DNA of 64,000 nucleotides, from NCBI RefSeq assembly GCF_016908855.1, contig NZ_JAFBER010000010.1, positions 39,245 through 103,244 on the forward strand. Reading direction: 5' to 3'. The notes under the pieces were generated by a model. That model did no database searches. It was not told where the DNA came from and saw only the letters and a list, made by a program, of their open reading frames with translations. The DNA is from Scopulibacillus daqui. Its GTDB lineage: Bacteria; Bacillota; Bacilli; Bacillales; Sporolactobacillaceae. Positions 55,918 through 63,190 of the stretch are shown piece by piece; within the stretch, counting starts at the first letter, position 1; every line of letters starts with the position of its first letter. The position numbers and the translations under genes are program-made.

Positions 55918-56462
55918 TGTGACATCTCCTTTGCACAGAAATTTTTCTAAAAACATAGCCTTCAACGTCGTTTTGTTTATGTGCCATAAGACATCACATC
56001 CTTATTCGAAATAGTATAAATATTATATCATACCATATGAATTTTTTGTCATTCTTATAAGAATACATTATGTTAACTATTTTTCTAACAACGGTACAAA
56101 ACTGAATTTAACTTTGCTTAATGCTCATTAAGCACCCTTTTTTGGCCTTTTAATTTTGGTCAATTTCTCAAACAAAAAATAAGATTTTGACAGTCAATCT
56201 ATCTTCCGTTTTTATGAATGAGACATAACGATGTTTTATTTAAACATGAAGTGCCCTTTCAAACCTGCCGACTGTTCTTTTCCTTTGTCGGCCAAAGTAT
56301 GTATGAAAAAGAGATCAAACCGTCTAAAATCAGGACAATCCCCCATATTATTTTTATACTCTGTCACAGGATGATTTTCACTTCCATTCCCCTACTGCTT
56401 TTTATTTTAATAATATTCCTATTGAAGATTTGGAACATAGTTTAAGACGAACAAAGGAACAC
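55918..56462. other. Intergenic region with a short repeat copy
   Basis: About 545 bases. A 75-codon + frame (56218-56445) lacks a ribosome site. At 56416-56443 a segment (CCTATTGAAGATTTGGAACA) closely resembles 46561-46588. No gene is supported. Confidence 0.45.
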
Positions 56463-57043
56463 TTAACTTACCTGCTTTAATTTTCTTAATCGATGTATCC
56501 GACCGCAAATACTTCCTTTTGATCGTCCCATCATTTCAGCGATTTCTTTTATGGTGTACTGATGAATATAAAATAGTTGCCATAACCGGTCATCTTCCTT
56601 ACTTGTCCAATGTCGCTGTCTTTTACTAGGCCGATTTTTAAAGTCAATGCGCCTTTGTTCATCTACCCATTTTGGTTCTGGCACAAGAATATTTTTAGGT
56701 ATCTTACGAAAGTCAATGAGGTTCTTATTCTTTTCGGCCCACTCCCAAAAGGCTTCTACCTTAATCATGTGAATTGGCGTATAATCATTGTTCTTCTTCT
56801 CGAAGGCAGCCCTTTTGATTTAATCCAATTATAAATCGTACTTTTATCAACACCTATATAATTGGCCAATTCACCCGCGGTTAAATCACCGAATTGGCTT
56901 TTGCGCTAATATTCCAAGCCTTGCTAATCTTTCTTTTACAGCTGTTTCTGTTCGACCTATTTTACTGCTGTATTATAAAGCGGGACATTACCGTACCTGC
57001 TCAGTATGTATTCATCTTCTTCTTTGGTCCATAACCTACTCAA
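56463..57043 (-). pseudogene. Multiply frameshifted Myb/SANT-HTH DNA-binding protein
   Basis: Pieces in three frames join into one protein. LWTKEEDEYILSRYGNVPLY followed by GRTETAVKERLARLG is a Myb-like repeat. DLTAGELANYIGVDKSTIYN is a helix-turn-helix. VEAFWEWAEKNKNLIDF leads to a second Myb-like repeat, HWTSKEDDRLWQLFYIHQYT then GRSKGSICGRIHRLRKL. A stop follows ...TAVK, and two more shifts occur near 56,900 and 56,770. The TTG at 57043 still has AAGGGATG. Related proteins occur in Bacillus phages and accessory regions. Confidence 0.75.
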
Positions 57044-57153
57044 TTCACTTCATCCCTTAACGAATCAAATGATTAATAAAATATAAAGAGCAATTATGTG
57101 ACAAAATAAAAAAGACGACCCCTCAAGGTCATCTGAAATACATACTAAATATT

Positions 57154-57621
57154 TTAAATGTCTTCTTCCCATGCTTCTTTTCCATTCGATAATCTATCAT
57201 ATAAAAAATCATAAAAATTGTTAGCTATAACGATTCCAATACCTCCCATTTGATCCCATGAAACGACTGGGCACTCAGCGTTTTGCATTTGACTAGTATC
57301 TAAACAGTACATATATTCTCCACAATCCTCTATAATAACTAAGTCTTTATCTAAGTCCACATCTCTATATTCTTTGGTGACTTTTACCACACTAGCCTGA
57401 TTTATCTGTTTCACTCCTACTAGTCCTACACCTAAGATATCAACACCATATAAACCGCCACTTCCATAATTCAATAAAAACCATTTATAGCTTTCTGGTA
57501 AAGTTACTTTCAGCTCATTTTCTAGGTTCTTTACTGTGTTTTCATCAACACCGTCAGTAAAATCACCTGCATCTATGTCTTTATTGTCTTTTATTATTTT
57601 TATTATTTTTTCTTTACTCAT
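57154..57621 (-). CDS. SUKH (SMI1/KNR4) family immunity protein
   Basis: A 155-residue SUKH-fold protein. NLENELKVTLPESYKWFLLN followed by YGSGG is the family opening motif, and the C-terminal WDQMGGIGIVIANNFYDFL is typical. B. subtilis YobK is such a protein and neutralises the YobL HNH toxin. It is second downstream of the HNH toxin gene at 58103, after another SUKH gene, so it probably neutralises that toxin or a related one from competitors. Confidence 0.85.
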   Translation of the reverse strand: MSKEKIIKIIKDNKDIDAGDFTDGVDENTVKNLENELKVTLPESYKWFLLNYGSGGLYGVDILGVGLVGVKQINQASVVKVTKEYRDVDLDKDLVIIEDCGEYMYCLDTSQMQNAECPVVSWDQMGGIGIVIANNFYDFLYDRLSNGKEAWEEDI

Positions 57622-57641
57622 CTTTTTAGTCCTTTTTAAAG

Positions 57642-58100
57642 CTATAGAACTGTTTCAAGTGCATCAGTCAACATAGAATCAAAACTGTCAAATGTTTGCA
57701 TTAAAGTCCCTGACGGTTTATCAAGCTCTACATATACACCTTTTTCTGTGTCATAACAATACAACGCTACATCAGAATCACCAAAAAACACATATCGTTT
57801 TTGCCATTCATTTTCATACCAAATCTCATTAGTCTCAATGAACCCATTAATCTCTTCATCTACATCTTTATCGAGTAAAGACTTATCAACACCGTAAATC
57901 ACTAATCCATTAAAATCTAATCCGTTTACTATTTTAAGAAATTCAGTATATGAATCAGGTAATACAATGGTTCCAAATTTCTGTTGAATATTTTGATTCA
58001 TTTTTATAATTTCTGAATCTGATGCTGGATGTCTAAGGGAACTTTCAAATTCTTCTTCAATTTTTTCTATTTCTTTCAACAAGTCTTTCCATTTAGACAT
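57642..58100 (-). CDS. SMI1/KNR4-like immunity protein (YrhA-type)
   Basis: A 152-residue acidic protein: IVLPDSYTEFLKIVNGLDFN and GLVIYGVDKSLL form the SUKH opening. RYVFFGDSDVALYCYDTEKG and MQTFDSFDSMLTDAL resemble B. subtilis YrhA. It begins two bases after the toxin's stop codon, the classic position for a cognate immunity gene. Two immunity genes of one superfamily follow a single toxin. Confidence 0.82.
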   Translation of the reverse strand: MSKWKDLLKEIEKIEEEFESSLRHPASDSEIIKMNQNIQQKFGTIVLPDSYTEFLKIVNGLDFNGLVIYGVDKSLLDKDVDEEINGFIETNEIWYENEWQKRYVFFGDSDVALYCYDTEKGVYVELDKPSGTLMQTFDSFDSMLTDALETVL

Positions 58101-58102
58101 GA

Positions 58103-59353
58103 TTACTCTCCCCTTCTTTTAAACGGTTTAAGTGGGTAAATATCACTCTTAATCATTGGCCAATTTATTGTCTTGCTTTGTTTAGGAGCTAATTCTTTTG
58201 TTAAAGCTATTTGTTCGTTAGTAATCGCTTTATGATATGGGTCATTTTTAATCAATACCAAATTAGAAAACTCATTTGTACCACCATCATCTAATGGTAA
58301 ATTGTGGTGTACTTGCCACCCTTCAGGATTAAGACCTTTTTTCATTCTAGCAATATCATTTTCATCTAAACCAGCTTTTTTAAGGGTATCAATCCTTTTA
58401 GGATCATTGGCAAATTCTTTAAGAAAATTTTTCTTAATAGAGCTATTAAATTTCTTTCTAAGTTGAACAACTTCTTCTGGATGTCTCTTCGTATAAACAA
58501 TTTCTTCTGTTTTTATTCCTTTAAAATGAATTTTTTCTCCTTTTAATTTACCAATAAAATAATCATCTTTTGCTTCTTTAACAGGATTACCCTTATTACT
58601 GTTCCGAACAACCCCTGCTTCTCTATCAACAATCTTCATAATGTTATCTTTAGCACTACCAGCTACATCTCTAACAGTTAAATCCATCTTCCCTATACCC
58701 GCATATTCAGGTTGTAAACCTTGCGGAAGGCGGATGTCACCTATTTTTTTAACAATCTTGTTTGTTAGGCTGAGAGATTGGTTTTTAACTGCTCGATAGC
58801 TGTTAACAAAGGTTCTTTTAATGACATCGGGGTTAAGGACATTTCTCATCCCTTTTACGAGTTTTTCAGTTTTCTTACTGTTCTCTAAAAGCTTTATCCC
58901 TTTAGTTCCATACTTAATACCAAGTCCTATATCTTTAATTTCAGGAGTAAAGATTAATGTTGATGCTAAAAGGTCGTCTCCAAGTCCTATTTTCTCACCC
59001 GTTACAGGATCATAATCGTCATGTGTTCGCTCCATGTCATGAATAGGCAAAATTTCAGCTATAACATTCCAAGCTTGTTCTAATGATGTTGCATCAGCTT
59101 GGCGATATTCTGCCGCAGTTTTCATTAAAAAATCTTGGGATTGATCTAGAAGTGACATATAATGTTCAATGTGATTGATGAATTCCTGAAGAAGAGTGCT
59201 TGCATAACTTCCTTCTAAGTCAGATACCTCAGCTAGAAGGGATGAAAAACTCCATTTAAGTTTATCTAATGGTTCGCCGCACATTAATCTTACATCACTG
59301 GCTTTATCAGCAAGTTCTTCTAAACGGTCTGGATCTACTTTAATTTGTCCCAT
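58103..59353 (-). CDS. WXG100/polymorphic toxin with C-terminal HNH nuclease
   Basis: Secreted toxin of 416 residues, predicted to leave by the type VII (Yuk/Ess) system. Residues 1-100 form a WXG-like helical hairpin (LKWSFSSLLAEVSDLEGSY). PVTGEKIGLGDDLLA (116-130) is the pre-toxin PT-TG motif. Residues 165-240 (LVKGMRNVLNPDVIKR onward) are a linker shared with the toxin at 63191. The C-terminal nuclease is HNH: GWQVHHNLPLDDGGTNEFSN with His349/His350, Asn364 and His374. Two immunity genes follow. The start overlaps a small upstream frame. Confidence 0.88.
   Translation of the reverse strand: MGQIKVDPDRLEELADKASDVRLMCGEPLDKLKWSFSSLLAEVSDLEGSYASTLLQEFINHIEHYMSLLDQSQDFLMKTAAEYRQADATSLEQAWNVIAEILPIHDMERTHDDYDPVTGEKIGLGDDLLASTLIFTPEIKDIGLGIKYGTKGIKLLENSKKTEKLVKGMRNVLNPDVIKRTFVNSYRAVKNQSLSLTNKIVKKIGDIRLPQGLQPEYAGIGKMDLTVRDVAGSAKDNIMKIVDREAGVVRNSNKGNPVKEAKDDYFIGKLKGEKIHFKGIKTEEIVYTKRHPEEVVQLRKKFNSSIKKNFLKEFANDPKRIDTLKKAGLDENDIARMKKGLNPEGWQVHHNLPLDDGGTNEFSNLVLIKNDPYHKAITNEQIALTKELAPKQSKTINWPMIKSDIYPLKPFKRRGE
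58664..58861. repeat. Shared toxin linker, copy 1 (partner 63779-63976)
   Basis: About 200 bp coding LVKG-x2-NVLNPD through TVRDV. By eye it is roughly 80% identical in DNA to 63779-63976. Such conserved linkers allow swapping of toxin ends by recombination. Confidence 0.85.
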
Positions 59354-59495
59354 GACATAAACCTATAGAGGCGATATTAAAATATTGTGCGGCATTTTTC
59401 TTATTGATGTCTTTAATTCTATTATGTATAACAAAATCAGATGGATAAGAATAAAAATGCGATCTTTCACGAACCAAACTTATTAAATGGTTCAT
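59340..59495 (-). CDS. Small upstream protein coupled to the toxin gene
   Basis: ATG at 59495 follows GGAGAGGAG and opens 51 residues: MNHLISLVRERSHFYSYPSD, then a helix rich in Asn/Lys and the end ASIGLCHGTN. Its stop overlaps the toxin start by 14 bases, so the two are probably translationally coupled. Type VII toxins often have small partner proteins encoded upstream; this one matches none that I know. Confidence 0.5.
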   Translation of the reverse strand: MNHLISLVRERSHFYSYPSDFVIHNRIKDINKKNAAQYFNIASIGLCHGTN

Positions 59496-59678
59496 TGGTA
59501 TCGCTCCTCTCCTTAAAGTTCCTTCTTATCCAATTGTAGCAAATTCTTACCATTGAAGATGAAATATAATTAAATCAGTACTTTTATCCTGGATCATACA
59601 TTGATTCTAAAGTCTCAAAAAGAATAAAAGTGCCATAAACAATAAGAGCCACCTCATTCGTGACTCTTGATATACTGA

Positions 59679-60137
59679 TCAATCATTTCCTTCGATAAGT
59701 TTGTAGACGTTGATAAGCCCATTGCCAAACATATCATCAAAGCCTCTTTCTCCAAGATCAACAGACCTCTCACGAATCATTTCCATGATAACGTCAGGCG
59801 TTAGTTTGATTTTGGATTGGCTCGCAGACGCAATAAGTAATGCAATCACCCCTGAAACAATTGGCGTAGCCATAGAAGTACCAGAGAGTTTGGCATAGCG
59901 GCCGACAGGATAAGTGCTGTAAATATCAACCCCGGGCGCTGTTACATCAAGCTCATGGCCAAAGTTTGAGAACCCGGCGCGCTCTAGTTTTTGGTCAACA
60001 GCACCAACAGAAACGACCTCATCATAAACTGCTGGCCAACCAAGATGTGTATTTTCATTACCGCTTGCTGAGACTATCACAATATCTGCATCATGGGCTC
60101 GCTTAATGGCCTTCTTGGTCCGAGTAGATAAAGGCAT
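59679..60137 (-). pseudogene. C-terminal fragment of a subtilisin-like protease
   Basis: The fragment has VIVSASGNENTHLGWPA with the oxyanion Asn and LSGTSMATPIVSGV with the catalytic Ser. The catalytic Asp and His of the N-terminal part are missing. Upstream sequence is an IS3-type element that apparently removed the 5' half. The open frame starts at ATG 60137 but has no proper ribosome site. Confidence 0.85.
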
Positions 60138-60139
60138 CT

Positions 60140-60886
60140 TTATGTAGAGTAACTTTTTTTGTTAATTAATTTTTGGTTCGTACTTGTTGCGATGTCTAGA
60201 GTGATACGATCAGAAACAGGAAAGCAAGGATTTCATTAGTGGATGCATCTTTTACGGTTGACAAATAAGCCATACAATTACCGTTATATGGAAAATATGT
60301 TGTGTCTGTTAATAACACTTTTCCTGGAATACCTTTCTTAAATGCCCTGTTTAACTTATTTAGAACGACCTGATGCTCTTTCGATGCTTTAGCGATCCTT
60401 TTATAAGGATTTGCTTTCTATGAGGGCAGACAATACCATACTTCCTCATGATTCTTTGTATCTTTTTACGACTAAAGATTACTTTCATCACTTGGCACAT
60501 CTTCTTCACTCGGTAGTTGAAGCGATTCTTATAAATGAATGAGAAAATTACCGATGGTCTTTCGCGAAGAAGTGCATAGCCTTTTTTAATATGGCATTTT
60601 CCTCCTCTAGATCACGAATGCGTTTTTCATAGGCTTTACGTTGTTGATCTTCTGGCAATTGTGGTAAAGATTTAGTAATAAATTCTTGTTCATATTTCTT
60701 TTTCCAATTATGAATTGTATTTGGACTAATATCTAATTCCCTAGCTGTTTGTGCAACTGATTTGTTTTGATCGATCATCATTTGCACGGTGCTTTTCTTA
60801 AATTCTTCATCAAATTTTTTTCTCATTGTAGACACCTCATTATTATTAGTTACTATTATAATCTGTGTCTACTTTTGAGTCTAACA
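60140..60886 (-). mobile_element. Truncated IS3-family insertion sequence
   Basis: The left end is near 60865-60886, where the minus strand reads TGTTAGACTCAAAAGTAGAC, a usual IS3-type terminus. orfA (60548-60835) is intact and overlaps a decayed orfB. orfB retains NRFNYRVKKMCQVMKVIF, VLLTDTTYFPYNGNCMAYLS with the first catalytic Asp, and STVKDASTNEILAF. It has two frameshifts and ends after about 120 residues, near 60,175, losing the remaining DDE residues. It is inactive. Confidence 0.85.
60548..60835 (-). CDS. IS3-family transposase OrfA
   Basis: DNA-binding subunit of 95 residues. The HTH is SVAQTARELDISPNTIHNWK, followed by a leucine-zipper-like helix EKRIRDLEEENAILKKAMHF. The orfB it would be fused to by frameshifting is broken, so this gene can no longer support transposition alone. 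Confidence 0.88.
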   Translation of the reverse strand: MSTMRKKFDEEFKKSTVQMMIDQNKSVAQTARELDISPNTIHNWKKKYEQEFITKSLPQLPEDQQRKAYEKRIRDLEEENAILKKAMHFFAKDHR

Positions 60887-60960
60887 TCAGGTAGCTATAA
60901 TATCCAGAACGGGAGACCTTTAAAAGATCACAAAAATACTTAGTCATTCGCTTATCTTGA
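60887..60960 (-). pseudogene. OrfB N-terminal fragment of another IS3-type element
   Basis: The minus strand encodes MTKYFCDLLKVSRSGYYSYL, the start motif of IS3-type OrfB (xLxVSRSGYYxWL). It is cut off exactly where the second IS3 end begins, so one element seems to have inserted into another. Confidence 0.65.
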
Positions 60961-61231
60961 AATTCAAGTATATAAAAAATACCTATAGGTAAAACGCTCT
61001 TTTTCAAGTGTCCTAACTACAGGTACCATATTATTTTTGAACTCTCTTTTTACCCCCTATTCCTATAGACAGAGATTTTTTATTTATTAGAGAAGTTTTA
61101 TCAATGGATGAAAAAAAACTTTAAACTAAAATCACTCAAAAAATTATCTTAATATTTTAATTTTACCTATATTTTTTAATTAGGATATATTAAAATATTG
61201 TAAAATCTATTAAAGTAAGGAAGAAAGTTAA

Positions 61232-61793
61232 ATGGGGAAGATAATTAAACCAATCATTATCTTTGCTTTACTTTTTAATCTAGTATTTATAGTGCACCCA
61301 CCAAAATCACATGCTACTAGCTACAAAACAGGTGACATTTTTATTACAAAGTCAACCAGCTCAAAAGGATTAACAGGACACACAGGGATTGCGATTAGTT
61401 CAAAAACAATTCTTCATACCTCTGGACGAAAAGGAGAACCTTACCCAAAAACTATTTCAATTAAAGACTGGAACAGAAGACATCCCAAAACAAAGGTAAT
61501 TAGACCAAAATCATCATCTCTAGGATCAAATGCAGCGAGCAAGGCAAAAAAATACTTTTATAAAAAGAAAATTCCATATGCTATAACAACAAATCCTAAA
61601 AATATTAAAAAAACATATTGTAGTGAATTAGTTTGGTATTCTTACTATAAAGCAGGAAAAAACTTATAAAACATTCAATATGGGGTCACAAATATTAACT
61701 TGGGAAATACCATCAATAATTAAACCTTATGATTTTATTGACTCTATGGCTGTAAAGCATAACGGATTCAAATTTATAGATAACAAATGGTAA
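61232..61793 (+). pseudogene. Secreted YiiX/NlpC-P60-like hydrolase with an A-tract frameshift
   Basis: A signal peptide (IIIFALLFNLVFIVHPPKSHA) precedes a permuted papain-like domain. GDIFITKSTSSKGLTGHTGI supplies the His region and KKTYCSELVWYSYYKAG the Cys region. The frame stops at 61669, but after the A6 tract at 61657-61662 another frame continues: with one A fewer it reads YKTFNMGSQILTWEIPSIIK and IKPYDFIDS, then ends FKFIDNKW at 61793. The joined protein is about 186 residues, a normal length. It may be broken or an assembly error. Confidence 0.72.
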
Positions 61794-61814
61794 AAAAAGG
61801 ACATACACCCCTTT

Positions 61815-62129
61815 TTAATTAACTACATGTTCTTTTCCATTCAGAATATAAGATTCTAATAATACTTTATTCTTTTTAGTATCTTTATAGTAATAGTACT
61901 TTCTCTTATCACCTCTAATTTTCACATATACAATATACTTTTTATCACCACTTAAATTTTCTATTGAAGGTTCTAAAGCTAAAATATCCTTTTCTTTAAC
62001 ATGCTTTTCGTTTATTAAATACTCTTTTACGTCGTTTTTTACAGCATTCTTCTTGTAATTTAAATAACCGGAAACCCCAATTACGACGACCAATAAAACC
62101 AAAATGACAACCCCAAATTTTTTAATCAC
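61815..62129 (-). CDS. DUF3139-like membrane-anchored protein
   Basis: A 104-residue protein with one N-terminal membrane segment (FGVVILVLLVVVIGVSGYL) and a basic extracytoplasmic part. That part contains VKEYLINEKHVKEKDILALE and KYYYYKDTKKNKVLLE. This resembles DUF3139 proteins of Bacillus and Listeria, whose role is unknown. It lies between the frameshifted hydrolase and the toxin region. Confidence 0.65.
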   Translation of the reverse strand: MIKKFGVVILVLLVVVIGVSGYLNYKKNAVKNDVKEYLINEKHVKEKDILALEPSIENLSGDKKYIVYVKIRGDKRKYYYYKDTKKNKVLLESYILNGKEHVVN

Positions 62130-62390
62130 AAAATGCCCCCCTTTTCAAAAAATTACCATTCTTCATTATCGCTAATTCCGAAATGTTCTAGGGCATTATT
62201 CAACAGCAGTTGGTATCTTTTCATTAATTGATAGTCTGTTTTCAATGTCAAATTCATGAATACTGTTGATATAATATTTTTTATTTACGTTAATGTTCCC
62301 TGACATATTACTTGTCATCTATTCCATACTAAACACTATTTTACAGTCGGACCATAATGATCTCGAATGGCTTTGTTAGGTCAACCTACA
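62130..62390. other. Non-coding stretch before the rtp-like remnant
   Basis: About 260 bases, AT-rich, with no recognisable gene, terminator or promoter. Confidence 0.5.
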
Positions 62391-62577
62391 CATCGATCAA
62401 GCTCAACCCAAGCTGCTTTTTATAGCGATTAGCTTCTTTTTCGCCAAATTCTGTTAGAGAATAAATCACAACCTCTTGAAAATCCACGGCTCCCCTTTGA
62501 TTCTTTTTTTCTCATTGTACAATACCTTCTCTTGTTAATTTGTATAGGAACTTATACATTTCAGAATGTGTAAGAGA
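62391..62577 (-). pseudogene. Degenerate rtp-like replication terminator gene
   Basis: The minus strand encodes SLTHSEMYKFLYKLTREGIV, a TGA stop, then FQEVVIYSLTEFGEKEANRY and KKQL. A shift to another frame gives VELDRC, which is the order seen in Rtp (THSE-Y-L--L---GI, FQE-VIY, YKK, LDR). The intact gene at 3192 carries the same blocks. The N-terminal third is missing or unrecognisable. It is therefore a dead second copy. Confidence 0.75.
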
Positions 62578-62671
62578 GTTGATCGCCCGGTTCTTAGCAG
62601 GCAACGGAAGGGGCCGGGGCCCCACCGATGAATGCTTAGAATCGATTGCCCGTATTACACTACGAAGTAGA

Positions 62672-62766
62672 ATGAGCCACAAAGGCTGGATTTTTAGCCA
62701 TTCTGCGCCAAAACACAAACACGGGCATAAGGAAAGTCAAATGGCGGACAAAAGCTGGATATTTTA
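62672..62766. repeat. Two imperfect direct repeats of about 25 bp
   Basis: ATGAGCCACAAAGGCTGGAT (from 62672) and ATGGCGGACAAAAGCTGGAT (from 62741) are offset by 69 bp and continue into AT-rich tails. Nothing nearby explains them; a dispersed intergenic repeat is possible. Confidence 0.5.
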
Positions 62767-62828
62767 AATAATCAAGAGTTAAGATAGGTATTTGTCTAAC
62801 TTTTGGGGGGTAATCCAAATAGTAACCT

Positions 62829-63188
62829 TTATTCGTCATCGTCATCAAACATTAAACTATCCATATCTTCTCTATCTTTTGCAACACCTTCTATAGTCTC
62901 AATTAAATTTCTTACCATATCAAGTGTAATGACATCCCCGTCTTCGTCTTCATAAATTTTTATATTTGCTCCTAATAAAATTAATTCCTCGGCAGACCTC
63001 ACTAATGATTTAAGTTCGTCTGCATCATAATAATCACTTTCAATTACAGGTTTCCCCAAACTGATATTTTGTTTTATTTCACTTATAGACTTAGATGTCT
63101 TTTTTCGTAATAAAGGAATATATTTATTAATATCAGCGTCATTAAAAACCACTAAATTAATTGTGTCCAAATCTATCATTCCCTTCAT
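62829..63188 (-). CDS. Predicted immunity protein for the adjacent toxin
   Basis: A 119-residue acidic protein ending SLMFDDDDE. It has VVFNDADINKYIPLLRKKTS and KIYEDEDGDVITLDMV. It starts two bases after the toxin stop codon at 63191, the usual place of a cognate immunity gene. The sequence resembles no family I can name, so immunity is inferred from position and acidity. Confidence 0.6.
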   Translation of the reverse strand: MKGMIDLDTINLVVFNDADINKYIPLLRKKTSKSISEIKQNISLGKPVIESDYYDADELKSLVRSAEELILLGANIKIYEDEDGDVITLDMVRNLIETIEGVAKDREDMDSLMFDDDDE

Positions 63189-63190
63189 AA

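Noticed and set aside
56218..56445. 75-codon hydrophobic + frame
   Set aside because: No ribosome site and no similarity; the region contains a dispersed repeat instead.
62540..62848. Overlapping frames on both strands around 62.5-62.8 kb
   Set aside because: They are explained by the rtp-like remnant and the direct repeats; none has a ribosome site.
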